50,455 nucleotides of DNA. It comes from an uncultured Clostridium sp. (GTDB lineage Bacteria; Bacillota; Clostridia; Clostridiales; Clostridiaceae). Shown in pieces: positions 1 to 8,379 of this stretch. Location of the stretch: contig NZ_CAAGHK010000028.1 in the NCBI RefSeq assembly GCF_900769625.1, forward strand, positions 1 through 50,455, read 5' to 3'. A program made the position numbers and the translations under genes. Numbering within the stretch: the first letter of the stretch is position 1; every line of letters begins with the position of its first letter. Below the pieces are notes generated by a model that saw only the letters and a list, made by a program, of their open reading frames with translations, did no database searches and had not been told where the DNA came from.

Positions 1-19
1 ACGTGTGCTCTTCCGATCT
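1..19. other. Illumina adapter remnant (non-biological)
   Basis: Bases 1-19 read ACGTGTGCTCTTCCGATCT, which is exactly the 3' end of the TruSeq read-2/index adapter. Genomic sequence starts at about base 20. The remnant at the extreme end of the window indicates an untrimmed contig end from a short-read assembly. It should be removed before any analysis of the murA downstream region. Confidence 0.95.
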
Positions 20-60
20 GAACAAAAAACCATTAGTTCCCTCCCCCTTTACATTTTCTT

Positions 61-1329
61 TTATTCTTCATCGACTTCAATTCTCTTAATATCTGCGCCT
101 AATTCTCTGAATTTATCTTCTATATGAGGGTATCCTCTATCTATATGCTCTATGCTAGTTATTTCAGTTTCACCTTCAGCAACTAAGCCAGCTATAACCA
201 TAGCAGCTCCTGCTCTTAAATCAGTTGCTTTAACTACTGCGCCTGTTAGCTTTTCTACGCCGTCTATAATTGCAACTCTGCCTTCAACTTTAATGTTTGC
301 ACCCATTTTCTTTAATTCATCAATATGTTTATGTCTGTTTTCCCATATTGATTCTGTAATTAAGCTTCTGCCAGGTACAATACTTAATAGTGTTGACATT
401 GGCTGCTGAATATCTGTAGGGAAACCTGGATATGGTGTTGTTTTGATGTTAACACCCTTTAAAGGTTTATCTACACTAACTCTTATAGAATCATCATTTT
501 CTTCTACTGTTACTCCCATTTCAATTAACTTAGCAGTTATTGATTCTAAATGTTTAGGAATAACATTTCTAATATAAACATCTCCGCCTGTAGCTGCTGC
601 TGCAATCATGAATGTTCCAGCTTCGATTTGATCTGGTATTACGCTGTAAGCACATCCCTGAAGGCTTTCAACACCTTTTATTCTTATTACATCTGTTCCT
701 GCACCTCTAATATCGGCACCCATTGAATTAAGGAAATTAGCTACATCAACAACATGTGGCTCTTTTGCAACATTTTCAAGTGTTGTAATACCTTCTGCAA
801 GTGTTGCTGCAATCATAACGTTTATTGTAGCTCCAACTGATACTACATCAAAAAATATATTTGCTCCTATAAGTTTATCTGCTTTTACATTAACTGCCCC
901 ATGTTCTATTGTTACTTCCGCACCTAAAGCTTCAAATCCCTTTATGTGCTGGTCTATCGGTCTCACACCTATTGAACATCCACCAGGAAGAACCACTCTT
1001 GCTTTTTTGAATCTTGATAGTAATGCACCTATAAAATAATATGAAGCTCTCATTCTTCTTACATCTTCTGTACATGCATCAAAGTTATCTACATTTGTAC
1101 TATCTATTTCTAATGTATTATTATCTATTTTATTAATACTACATCCTAAGCTTTTAAGTATTCTTTCTAAGCAGTGTACATCTTCAATATCTGGTATGTT
1201 ATCAATTGTGCATTTGCCCTTACTTGCCATTACTGCAGCTGGTAAAATTGCTACTGCTGCATTTTTAGCACCATTTATATCAACAGAACCTTCAAGTAAG
1301 TTTCCTCCGTTTATAACTAATCTTTCCAT
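61..1329 (-). CDS. murA: UDP-N-acetylglucosamine 1-carboxyvinyltransferase (MurA)
   Basis: Catalyses the first committed step of peptidoglycan synthesis, transferring enolpyruvate from PEP to UDP-GlcNAc in the cytoplasm. The protein is 422 aa, normal for the family. It has the N-terminal NGAKN motif with the substrate-binding lysine (about residue 22) and the flexible active-site loop GGCSIGVRP with the PEP-binding cysteine at about residue 118, the fosfomycin target. A GTG nine bases upstream (1338) is in frame, but it lies inside the GGGTGA ribosome binding site, so the ATG at 1329 is preferred. Clostridia commonly carry two MurA paralogues; which one this is cannot be decided here. The sequence downstream of the stop is cut off by the contig end. 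Confidence 0.95.
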   Translation of the reverse strand: MERLVINGGNLLEGSVDINGAKNAAVAILPAAVMASKGKCTIDNIPDIEDVHCLERILKSLGCSINKIDNNTLEIDSTNVDNFDACTEDVRRMRASYYFIGALLSRFKKARVVLPGGCSIGVRPIDQHIKGFEALGAEVTIEHGAVNVKADKLIGANIFFDVVSVGATINVMIAATLAEGITTLENVAKEPHVVDVANFLNSMGADIRGAGTDVIRIKGVESLQGCAYSVIPDQIEAGTFMIAAAATGGDVYIRNVIPKHLESITAKLIEMGVTVEENDDSIRVSVDKPLKGVNIKTTPYPGFPTDIQQPMSTLLSIVPGRSLITESIWENRHKHIDELKKMGANIKVEGRVAIIDGVEKLTGAVVKATDLRAGAAMVIAGLVAEGETEITSIEHIDRGYPHIEDKFRELGADIKRIEVDEE

Positions 1330-1803
1330 TGAATTCACCCTATCTATAAAATATATCCTATCTAAAAATTTCTTTATCTCAACTTAATAAAAAACTACTT
1401 TTTATTGTATATAAAATTGTATTTAAGTCTATAAATTAAATATAATAACATCTAATCTTAATAAACAAATATTTAATTAAACGTTAAAAACTTGATATTA
1501 TTCAAATCTACCTTAATTATTATATCATAAACTAAATTTATTTAAACACATTTTTTCAGTCAAGCACTACTTTTTTGAGCTGTTTTGAGATTTACATCAA
1601 TTTGCTTATGTGTTACAATATTTTCCATTAATCAACATGTTATTTTTAGAAATAACACCCTTATTTTTGTTAAATATTATATTAATTTACAAATTTATTA
1701 TATACATTCAGAATTTAATTATTCATATATTCTTTTATTTTCTGTAATATGTTATAATTTATTAAACTTCGATTAATACTAATTAAAGATTGTGAGGGGT
1801 ATC
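1330..1803. other. AT-rich divergent intergenic region
   Basis: About 470 bp between murA (leftward) and the 2H-like gene (rightward). It should hold both promoters. A TATAAT at 1753-1758 is a plausible -10 for the rightward gene, but I see no convincing -35. No ORF, RNA gene or long repeat was recognised. Confidence 0.5.
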
Positions 1804-2343
1804 ATGAAGTATTATATAGTTGCATTATTTGATGAAGATACTTATCAAATAATAGCACCAATTCAACGAAATATGTCAAAGAAATTTAGAGCAAACAGGA
1901 ATTCACCTGCTCCATATATACCATTAGCTGTTGTTGATAATCCAAATTTAGATAAATTAAACCCTATCTTAAATAAAATAATATCTCCCTATAAAAGTTT
2001 CAGAATTGATGCTAATGACTTAGTCTACTTATCTGAACCAACAAAAACTGTTAATTTAAAATTAGATAACAAAGGATATATAAAGAGACTTTCACGTTTA
2101 ATAAATGATACTTTATCTTTACATGGTTTTAATATTAAAACTTTAGGTGAAAATTTTATATCTCTTGCAAACCTAGGTTATGTACCTAAAGATTATAAAA
2201 AGCAGGATGTAAAATTAAATTTCCCAGAAATATATTCTGACAGTAATATTGTAAAGCTACGAGTAAAAAGTATTGAAATCTGGAAACTTCCAACTGTAAA
2301 GAAGAATGTACCAGTTCATTCATATGTTCTTAAAAATTTCTAA
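1804..2343 (+). CDS. 2H phosphoesterase / 2'-5' RNA ligase-like protein, both catalytic His missing
   Basis: The 179-aa protein begins MKYYIVALFDEDTY and resembles clostridial proteins of the 2'-5' RNA ligase (2H phosphoesterase) superfamily along its length. Active members carry two H-x-T/S motifs, one in each half. At the matching positions this protein has Y38-I-P-L and F118-I-S-L, so both histidines are aromatic residues and ligase or phosphodiesterase chemistry is unlikely. The fold-defining strands, such as the terminal KLRVKSIEIWKL, look intact. The ATG at 1804 has a GAGGGG ribosome binding site; the GTG at 1792 lies upstream of that site and is rejected. It is monocistronic and followed by a strong terminator. 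Family assignment is by pattern only and moderately sure; cellular role unknown. Confidence 0.65.
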   Translation: MKYYIVALFDEDTYQIIAPIQRNMSKKFRANRNSPAPYIPLAVVDNPNLDKLNPILNKIISPYKSFRIDANDLVYLSEPTKTVNLKLDNKGYIKRLSRLINDTLSLHGFNIKTLGENFISLANLGYVPKDYKKQDVKLNFPEIYSDSNIVKLRVKSIEIWKLPTVKKNVPVHSYVLKNF

Positions 2344-2389
2344 TGACAGATTACATTTTTTAAACTGATTACTATCATTATTCAATATT

Positions 2390-2451
2390 AAGGATTACTA
2401 TCCTAACAAAATTTATCATCATACATTTTGTTAAGATAGTAATCCTTTTTT
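2390..2451 (+). terminator. Strong rho-independent terminator after the 2H-like gene
   Basis: Arms of 23 bp (2390-2412 and 2424-2446) pair with a single mismatch around an 11-nt loop and are followed by a T tract. The stem is unusually long for an intrinsic terminator. Confidence 0.85.
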
Positions 2452-2588
2452 GCTCGCAAAAATAATTCTAAAAATTAAATAAATACTGAATTTTGAAAAA
2501 ATTTATTTGTATTCGTTTACCATCCTTCCATTTATTTTAAAGATTTTGTAAAATAAGATTAATTGTTAAGATTGTAGGAGGATACGCA

Positions 2589-3062
2589 ATGAATGTTCAA
2601 CCAATGTTTGAAATACAAAAAAGGTTTAATGACACACTAGCTATAAATTCAGAATTAGACTCTTATAAATTAAGAGCTAGAAAAAATCTACAATTCCAGA
2701 TTACTCTTGGTGAATTAGCCAATGAAACAATCTGCTTTAATTACTTATTAAATACTACAAAAGTTATCAATATAGATGAAGTTTTTAATAAATTTATAGT
2801 CTGTATTTCTCAAATTTTAACACTAGGAATTGATCATAATTATGATTATATTTCATCAATAGAAGCAATTCCAAATGATTATTGCTTAAGTGATCAATTT
2901 TTGAATCTATATATAGATATCAATGATCTTATTGCTTCACCTTCAATGGATCATTACCAGACTTTATTTGAAGACCTTCTTAGTCTTGGACTGACATTAG
3001 GTTTTTCTGAAGATAAAATATTATCTCAGTTTGAAAATAACTCAAACTTAATATCTGTATAA
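2589..3062 (+). CDS. Dimeric dUTPase (MazG-superfamily)-like protein with degraded active site
   Basis: The 157-aa all-helical protein resembles the dimeric dUTPase family (dUTPase_2). MFEIQKRFND matches the first helix, and QITLGELANETICFNYLL matches the diagnostic helix that normally reads VELGELANE. Of the four acidic Mg-binding positions, only the second Glu of the first motif (E in GELANE) is retained. The first Glu is Thr, and the second motif, normally EEYVDxLHFILSLG, reads NKFIVCISQILTLG, replacing Glu and Asp with Lys and Val. Nucleotide hydrolysis is therefore unlikely. The start has an AGGAGG site. It forms its own unit between two terminators. It could have a structural or nucleotide-sensing role; that is inference. 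Confidence 0.65.
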   Translation: MNVQPMFEIQKRFNDTLAINSELDSYKLRARKNLQFQITLGELANETICFNYLLNTTKVINIDEVFNKFIVCISQILTLGIDHNYDYISSIEAIPNDYCLSDQFLNLYIDINDLIASPSMDHYQTLFEDLLSLGLTLGFSEDKILSQFENNSNLISV

Positions 3063-3088
3063 TTACATATGCAAGAATCTTGCATAAC

Positions 3089-3125
3089 AGCTCACATAAT
3101 TATTTTTTAATTATGTGAGCTTTAT
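3089..3125 (+). terminator. Rho-independent terminator after the dUTPase-like gene
   Basis: A 14-bp perfect stem (3089-3102 with 3108-3121) and a 5-nt T loop, followed by TTTATT. A smaller palindrome at 3069-3085 precedes it. Confidence 0.8.
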
Positions 3126-3175
3126 TATTAATAATATAGTATAACTTTGGGAAATAATATCTTTGAGGTGATAAT

Positions 3176-3607
3176 ATGTTAGGAATAATATGTGCGATAA
3201 TTTCTGGAATAACAATGAGCATACAGGGCGTATTCAATACTCGTCTTGGAGAAAAAATTGGTTTATGGGAAACTACTGCATTAGTTCAGGGAATTGCTTT
3301 AATATGCAGCGTTATTATTATGTTTTTTTATGGTGATGGCAGTTTCAAAAATCTAAAAGATACTAACAAGTTCTATCTTTTAGGTGGAGTCCTAGGCGTA
3401 GTAATAACATATACAGTAATTAAAAGTGTGGGAACCATGGGACCAACTCTTGGAATCGGCATAATATTGATTGCACAGCTTTTGTCAGCTGCTATAATAG
3501 ATGCCTTTGGTTTATTCGGAAATGAAAAGATTAAGTTTTCATTAAATAATTTCATAGGTATTGCTATTATGATTATTGGTATTGTAATATTTAAATGGAA
3601 ACATTAA
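3176..3607 (+). CDS. DMT-superfamily small transporter, YdcZ/DUF606 family
   Basis: A 143-aa integral membrane protein with four to five hydrophobic segments, roughly at residues 2-22, 36-52, 65-85, 90-112 and 124-140. The pattern of a short glycine-rich protein starting LGIICAIISGITMSIQGVFNTRLGEKIGLW is typical of the YdcZ (DUF606) branch of the drug/metabolite transporters, which probably work as dimers. The substrate is unknown. GAGGTG precedes the ATG. The next gene starts 16 nt downstream, so the two are probably co-transcribed. Confidence 0.8.
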   Translation: MLGIICAIISGITMSIQGVFNTRLGEKIGLWETTALVQGIALICSVIIMFFYGDGSFKNLKDTNKFYLLGGVLGVVITYTVIKSVGTMGPTLGIGIILIAQLLSAAIIDAFGLFGNEKIKFSLNNFIGIAIMIIGIVIFKWKH

Positions 3608-3623
3608 GAAAGGATGTATAATT

Positions 3624-4439
3624 TTGAATTTAATTTCTAATGTCATTTTTTTATACAATTTAACAATCAATAATATAAAGGAATACTTTAAAAAAAATCC
3701 TTCTGTAAAATCCGATGAAATAACAACTAACTCTGTTAACTGGTATGGGCATGCTACAGCAATAATAAACCTATATGATAAAGTCATCATAACTGATCCT
3801 GTTTTGTGCAGCATGCTCGGTTATTTTAAAAGAGTTGTCGATAGACCTTCAAATATGAAAAACTTAAATATTGATTACATACTTTTATCCCATGGGCATA
3901 TGGATCATCTTCATTTTCCATCGCTTATGAAACTAAATAAAAATTCTGTAGTAATAGCTCCCAAAGGATATAAAAGAATCTTGAAATTACTAGGATTTAA
4001 AAAAGTATGTATACTTCATCCTGGAGACATATATAAAGATGATTTTATAAAAATAACAGCCTTTGAGGCAGACCATGATGGAAGAAGATTTTATTTAGGA
4101 ATCGATAATGAAAGTATATCTTATCTCATTGAAAGAAAAGATAAATCAGTATTCTTTGCCGGCGATACCGCACTTACTGAAAACTTCAAAGGAATAAAAT
4201 GTAATGTTGCATTGATGCCTGTCGGCTGTTATAAACCAGACAGGTTTTCATATATGCACTGCACACCACAGCAGAGTTATGAAATGTTTAAGATGATGGA
4301 CTCTAAAGTAATGATTCCCATACACTATAAAACATTCATAATATCACTCGAGGACTTCAAGGAAACAGAGGATACATTATTGAATATAAATGATGACTCT
4401 ATAAAAATGATTAATATCGGCGAAACCTATAGTTTTTAA
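3624..4439 (+). CDS. Metallo-beta-lactamase-fold hydrolase
   Basis: The 271-aa protein has a complete set of metal ligands of the fold: H90-G-H-M-D-H95, H151 in EADHDGR, D181 in FAGDTA, and H234 in IPIHYKT. The early NWYGHATAIINL strand and DPVL turn resemble the UlaG/NAPE-PLD-like branch (cytoplasmic phosphodiesterases and lactonases). The substrate cannot be told from sequence. The start is a TTG at 3624, preceded by AGAAAGGATG; no better in-frame start exists near that site. It probably forms an operon with the YdcZ-type transporter upstream. Confidence 0.8.
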   Translation: MNLISNVIFLYNLTINNIKEYFKKNPSVKSDEITTNSVNWYGHATAIINLYDKVIITDPVLCSMLGYFKRVVDRPSNMKNLNIDYILLSHGHMDHLHFPSLMKLNKNSVVIAPKGYKRILKLLGFKKVCILHPGDIYKDDFIKITAFEADHDGRRFYLGIDNESISYLIERKDKSVFFAGDTALTENFKGIKCNVALMPVGCYKPDRFSYMHCTPQQSYEMFKMMDSKVMIPIHYKTFIISLEDFKETEDTLLNINDDSIKMINIGETYSF

Positions 4440-4455
4440 AATCTATTTATTCACA

Positions 4456-4483
4456 TTAACAATATCAGTCTTCTCCGTATAAT
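4456..4483 (+). promoter_or_regulatory. Candidate promoter of the subtilase gene
   Basis: TTAACA (4456-4461), a 16-bp spacer, and TATAAT (4478-4483). Initiation near 4490 would leave out the TTCTCCG segment at 4471-4477, which can pair with the subtilase Shine-Dalgarno (see findings). Confidence 0.5.
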
Positions 4484-4516
4484 ATATATTAAAGCAAAAA
4501 TTATCGGAGAATAGAT

Positions 4517-5716
4517 ATGTTTTCAAGCAAAAACAAATTAGATTATAATTTAAAATACTATCTATCTAAAAATACCTATAGATCATACAGAGTACTCATT
4601 AAATATAAAGATTTTCAATCTTCAATTACGAAAAAAATAAATTCCTACCGAGGAATTGTCTATCATATAATAGAATCTTCCAATATCATAAGTGCACAGC
4701 TTAACTCAAAAGGCATAGAAAGACTTATTGAGTATCCTGAAATAGAACAGATATACCTTGATGAATACTTATTTTTATGTGGAATGAGTGTATCTTCCGC
4801 AAATAAATCAAGTTTTCTTGAAAGAACAAATTTATCTGGTGCTGGAGTAGGAATAGGACTCGTTGACAGTGGTGTTTATCCTCATAAGGATTTAATTACA
4901 CCGTCAAATAAGATTTCACTTTTTGAGGATTTAATAAATAATATTCATTACCCTTATGATGATAACGGACACGGTACATGTGTAAGTGGAATTTTATGCA
5001 GCAGCGGATTTACATCTAATAATATGTATAAGGGAATCTGTCCAAAAAGCAAACTTTTCTGTTATAAAGCCTTTGATAAACTTGGTAAGGGATTTGCGTC
5101 CGATGTACTTTATGCAGTTGAAAATCTCATTAATATATCAAAAGAACATAATATAAAAATATTGTGTCTTCCATTTGAACTACTCAGCCACAATGTTTTT
5201 ATAATCGATGCATTTCAAAAGTTATTTGACTATGCTATAAAAAACGGCTTAATTCCAATAGTATCTGCCGGCAGCAGTCTTAATGATAAATATTCAATTA
5301 TGGGTATTGCCACACTGTCAAACTGTATTACAGTCGGTGGACTTGATACTACAAAAACTATTCCAAAGCCTTATTCTTATTCAGCATGTGGACAAATATA
5401 CAAATACAATAAGCCTGATTTATGTGCCTCATGCGTAAATATTGTTTCTCTAAACTCTGATAAAAATTATGTTTCTGAAAAAAATGGAGTTAAACTTTAT
5501 CCAAAACAGCTTGATGTACTATATAAAACATTCTCTGGTTCTTCAATTGCAACTGCTTATGTATGTGGTATATGTGCTTTGATTCTCGAAAAAAATCCTG
5601 ATATAACTTTTAAAGATATGCATTCACTATTACAGGTATCGTGTGATTCAATTGATGATATTCCTAAATATATTCAAGGTGACGGTATAATCAACTTTAA
5701 AAAACTTATAACCTAA
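4517..5716 (+). CDS. Subtilisin-family (S8) serine protease
   Basis: A 399-aa subtilase. Residues about 20-85 look like an inhibitor-I9 propeptide. The catalytic domain follows, with Asp117 (VDSGV), His152 (NGHGTCVSG) and Ser343 (SGSSIATA), so the triad is intact. The oxyanion-hole asparagine, normally AGN, is Ser253 (SAGSS), which may lower activity or change specificity. There is no signal peptide, so it is cytoplasmic or spore-associated. Cysteines are numerous (13 or so). It recalls clostridial Csp-type germination proteases but is shorter, so the role is left open. The Shine-Dalgarno GGAGA lies 6 nt before the ATG. A terminator follows. Confidence 0.85.
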   Translation: MFSSKNKLDYNLKYYLSKNTYRSYRVLIKYKDFQSSITKKINSYRGIVYHIIESSNIISAQLNSKGIERLIEYPEIEQIYLDEYLFLCGMSVSSANKSSFLERTNLSGAGVGIGLVDSGVYPHKDLITPSNKISLFEDLINNIHYPYDDNGHGTCVSGILCSSGFTSNNMYKGICPKSKLFCYKAFDKLGKGFASDVLYAVENLINISKEHNIKILCLPFELLSHNVFIIDAFQKLFDYAIKNGLIPIVSAGSSLNDKYSIMGIATLSNCITVGGLDTTKTIPKPYSYSACGQIYKYNKPDLCASCVNIVSLNSDKNYVSEKNGVKLYPKQLDVLYKTFSGSSIATAYVCGICALILEKNPDITFKDMHSLLQVSCDSIDDIPKYIQGDGIINFKKLIT

Positions 5717-5742
5717 TTTATTTCTTTATGAATTTCAACAGC

Positions 5743-5787
5743 TATACAGAGTCATTTTCTCATAAAAAGATTCTGTATACTTTTTTT
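5743..5787 (+). terminator. Terminator after the subtilase
   Basis: An 11-bp stem (5743-5753 with 5769-5779, one G-U pair) followed by a T7 run. Confidence 0.8.
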
Positions 5788-5816
5788 AATTTTAGAAGTT
5801 AATTCTTAACTTATGC

Positions 5817-5822
5817 TATAAT
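5817..5822 (+). promoter_or_regulatory. Candidate extended -10 for dnaD-dnaI
   Basis: TATAAT preceded by TG with one base between (TGC-TATAAT), about 120 nt before the dnaD-like gene. No good -35 is visible, as can happen with extended -10 promoters. Confidence 0.35.
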
Positions 5823-5941
5823 TATAGATAATTCGATTACTATAGGATAAATTTAAAATTATAATAAATCTTAGTCCATATAGTTTAGACAAAAACAACT
5901 TAAACATATAAGATAAAATTGAAAGGCAGGTAGCATATAGA

Positions 5942-6937
5942 ATGAGTACATTCATGTTAAAAAGTAAGTCTGTAGGATTTACTCCTGTAAGTAATATTTT
6001 TATTGAACGATACATGCCTCAGGCTAGAGGAGAATTCATAAAAATTTACTTACTGATGCTAAAATATAATATCTCCGGTGAATTAGGCGTAAGCTCATCA
6101 ATATTAGCTTCCTCATTAAATTTGCTTGAATCCGACATAATGAATGCATTACATTATTGGAACGACTTAGGAGTTATCAAACTTGTTCCTATCGATAAAA
6201 TGGGAAACTTCAATGTTGAATTTTTAGATTTAGCAGAAGATGTAAATACTCCATCAAAACAGATAGATTTATTAGAAGCCTTAGACAGTAATAACACTAA
6301 AGATATGCTTAAAGATATAGAAGTTCTCTTAGGAAGACCTCTTTCTCCAAATGAAATGTCACTTTATTTGAACTGGCAGAAGGAATTTGGTTTTTCATCA
6401 GAGCTTATATTGATTCTGATTGAGTACTGTATTGCCAAAGGAAAAAGTGATCATAGATACATTGAAAAAGTAGCACTAGCATGGCATGATCAGAAAATAT
6501 CTACAGTTGAGCAGGCGCAAAACCTTATCAAAAAGACTGAAGATAAATGGATAAATATAAGAAAGATATTATCATATCTTGGTATTACTAATACAGATAT
6601 TATGAAACCTCAGCAGGATATGATTGAAAAGTGGATCCTTACTTTTAAATTTTCCAACGAAGTCATATTCAAAGCCTGCGACATATGCTTTGAAAGACTA
6701 AACAGAGCTGATTTTAAATATATCGATGGAATTCTTACAAATTGGAATAAACATAATATCAGAACTCTTGATGATATTGCCTTAAAAGATAAAAAACAAA
6801 CTACATATAATAAAAATTATCAAGACAATTCTTATATTAAAGAAAAACCAGCTCTTAGATTTAATAATTTTGAGCCTAGAAAATATGACTATGATTCCTT
6901 AGAAAAAAAACTGTTAGGATGGGATAACGATGATTAA
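5942..6937 (+). CDS. DnaD-domain primosome protein
   Basis: A 331-aa protein with an N-terminal winged-helix region (about 1-90, containing LLMLKYNISGELGVSSSILASSLNLLESDIMNAL-like helices) followed by two DnaD/DnaB-like domains. One begins near LGRPLSPNEMSLYLNWQKEFG and the other near EKWILTFKFSNEVIFKACD. Such proteins act at replication initiation and restart, bringing the helicase loader to DNA. The stop codon overlaps the start of the DnaI-like ATPase by 8 nt, so the two are translationally coupled, as expected of partners. The family match is strong; it covers the role shared by DnaD and DnaB of Bacillus. Confidence 0.85.
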   Translation: MSTFMLKSKSVGFTPVSNIFIERYMPQARGEFIKIYLLMLKYNISGELGVSSSILASSLNLLESDIMNALHYWNDLGVIKLVPIDKMGNFNVEFLDLAEDVNTPSKQIDLLEALDSNNTKDMLKDIEVLLGRPLSPNEMSLYLNWQKEFGFSSELILILIEYCIAKGKSDHRYIEKVALAWHDQKISTVEQAQNLIKKTEDKWINIRKILSYLGITNTDIMKPQQDMIEKWILTFKFSNEVIFKACDICFERLNRADFKYIDGILTNWNKHNIRTLDDIALKDKKQTTYNKNYQDNSYIKEKPALRFNNFEPRKYDYDSLEKKLLGWDNDD

Positions 6938-7913
6938 AGGGTATGAAACTGAAATTTTGAAAATGTATGATGACATTAGAAATAATAATGCTAAATCCTT
7001 AAAAAAACGAAAAGATGAAATACAAGAAAAACATCCTCAAATTCTTGAAATAGATAATGAAATTAGAAAATTATCATTACAAATGGCATTATCAGTTCTT
7101 AAATCAAAAAATAGTGAACATACAATAAACTTTTTTAAAGAAAAAATCACAGATTTAAAAATAAGAAAATGTGAAATGCTTGTTGAAAATGGATATGATT
7201 CATCATATCTTGATTTATATTATAATTGTAAAAAATGCAAAGATACTGGTTTTATAGGTAGTAAACAATGTGAATGCTATAAAAAAAATTTAATTAAACT
7301 CTACTATAAAGATTCGGAATTAGAGAATGTCGTTAAAGTTAAGAATTTTAATAATTTTGATTTAAGCTTATTTTCTACTCATAAAATCGGAGATGAGAAA
7401 TTTTCTGAAAGAAGAAATATGGAAAATAATTTATCTTATATTCTTGAAGATTATTTACCTAATTTTTCATCAATTTCAACCAACTTATTATTCTACGGTA
7501 ACCCTGGAAGTGGTAAAACATATTTATCTTATTGCATAGCTAAAGCATTACTAGATCGTGGTTTTTTAGTTGTTTATAAAACTTCTGATGAGCTAATTAA
7601 AAATTTAAAAGATATTAGATTTAATAATAGTAATAGTAACATTGAATCATTACTTCTTGAATGTGATTTACTAATTATTGATGATTTAGGTGCAGAACAT
7701 ATAAGCGAATTTTCTGTTACTGAATTATTTAATATAATAAATAAAAGAATTCTTACAAATAAGAAAATGTTAATATCAACAAACTTAACATTACCAGCCA
7801 TAACAAAACATTATACTGAAAGAATTACTTCAAGATTACTTGGTGATTTCAAACTTTGTAAATTCTATTCAGAAGACATACGTATAAAAAACAACCTTAA
7901 AAAAAATAGATAA
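6930..7913 (+). CDS. DnaI/DnaC-type helicase loader ATPase
   Basis: A 327-aa AAA+ ATPase that would load the replicative helicase. The N-terminal part is helical and charged, with a zinc-binding cluster at C100, C103, C114 and C116. Walker A is GNPGSGKT at 190-197, Walker B is LLIIDDLG with D251-D252, and a sensor ISTN motif follows. The architecture (helicase-binding N-domain with zinc, then AAA+) matches Bacillus DnaI. It overlaps the upstream dnaD-like gene by 8 nt. The helicase it would serve, DnaB, is encoded further along in this window. Confidence 0.9.
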   Translation: MIKGYETEILKMYDDIRNNNAKSLKKRKDEIQEKHPQILEIDNEIRKLSLQMALSVLKSKNSEHTINFFKEKITDLKIRKCEMLVENGYDSSYLDLYYNCKKCKDTGFIGSKQCECYKKNLIKLYYKDSELENVVKVKNFNNFDLSLFSTHKIGDEKFSERRNMENNLSYILEDYLPNFSSISTNLLFYGNPGSGKTYLSYCIAKALLDRGFLVVYKTSDELIKNLKDIRFNNSNSNIESLLLECDLLIIDDLGAEHISEFSVTELFNIINKRILTNKKMLISTNLTLPAITKHYTERITSRLLGDFKLCKFYSEDIRIKNNLKKNR

Positions 7914-7914
7914 T

Positions 7915-7968
7915 AAAAAGGAGCTGTCACATCAGCGGGTTTAAAAATCCGTTAGCAACAGCCCCTTT
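7915..7968 (+). terminator. Terminator after the helicase loader, bidirectional in form
   Basis: AAAAGGAGCTGT pairs with ACAGCCCCTTTT (one mismatch) around a structured loop. The A-run on one side and T-run on the other would let it work on both strands. Confidence 0.7.
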
Positions 7969-7993
7969 TATATTTACTTTAAATCTATACACA

Positions 7994-8026
7994 AAAACAA
8001 GCTTTAGTTTTACTAAAGCTTGTTTA
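7994..8026 (-). terminator. Terminator of the tRNA operon
   Basis: A perfect 13-bp stem (AAACAAGCTTTAG and its complement) with a short loop lies just after tRNA-Asp on the minus strand, ending in a T5 run. Confidence 0.8.
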
Positions 8027-8029
8027 TAT

Positions 8030-8106
8030 TGGCGACTCAGAAGGGGCTCGAACCCTCGACCTCCGGCGTGACAGGCCGGCACTCTAACCAACTGAGCTAC
8101 TGAGCC
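8030..8106 (-). tRNA. tRNA-Asp (anticodon GTC)
   Basis: A 77-nt cloverleaf. The acceptor GGCTCAG pairs with CTGAGTC, the anticodon loop CTGTCAC gives GUC, the T-loop is GGTTCGAGC, and CCA is encoded. It is the last of three genes in the operon. Confidence 0.97.
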
Positions 8107-8112
8107 ATCTTA

Positions 8113-8188
8113 TGGTGGGCACAACAGGGCTCGAACCTGTGACCCCCTGCTTGTAAGGCAGGTGCTCTCCCAGCTGAGCTATGCGCCC
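8113..8188 (-). tRNA. tRNA-Val (anticodon TAC)
   Basis: A 76-nt cloverleaf. The acceptor GGGCGCA pairs with TGTGCCC, the anticodon loop CTTACAA gives UAC, and CCA is encoded. It lies 6 nt from tRNA-Asp. Confidence 0.97.
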
Positions 8189-8241
8189 ATAAGATAATTT
8201 GGTCATATGATTTCTCATACACTTTAAATATTTAATTTAAA

Positions 8242-8316
8242 TGGTGACTCCTAGGGGAATCGAACCCCTGTTACCACCGTGAAAGGGTGGTGTCTTAACC
8301 GCTTGACCAAGGAGCC
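8242..8316 (-). tRNA. tRNA-Glu (anticodon TTC)
   Basis: A 75-nt cloverleaf. The acceptor GGCTCCT pairs with AGGAGTC, the anticodon loop CTTTCAC gives UUC, and CCA is encoded. It is the first gene of the tRNA operon. Confidence 0.97.
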
Positions 8317-8379
8317 ATGCTTTACTGCCTTCGCTTTACTGTCTTGCTTCTTGACTGTGTCGCGCTGACCACATAGACT

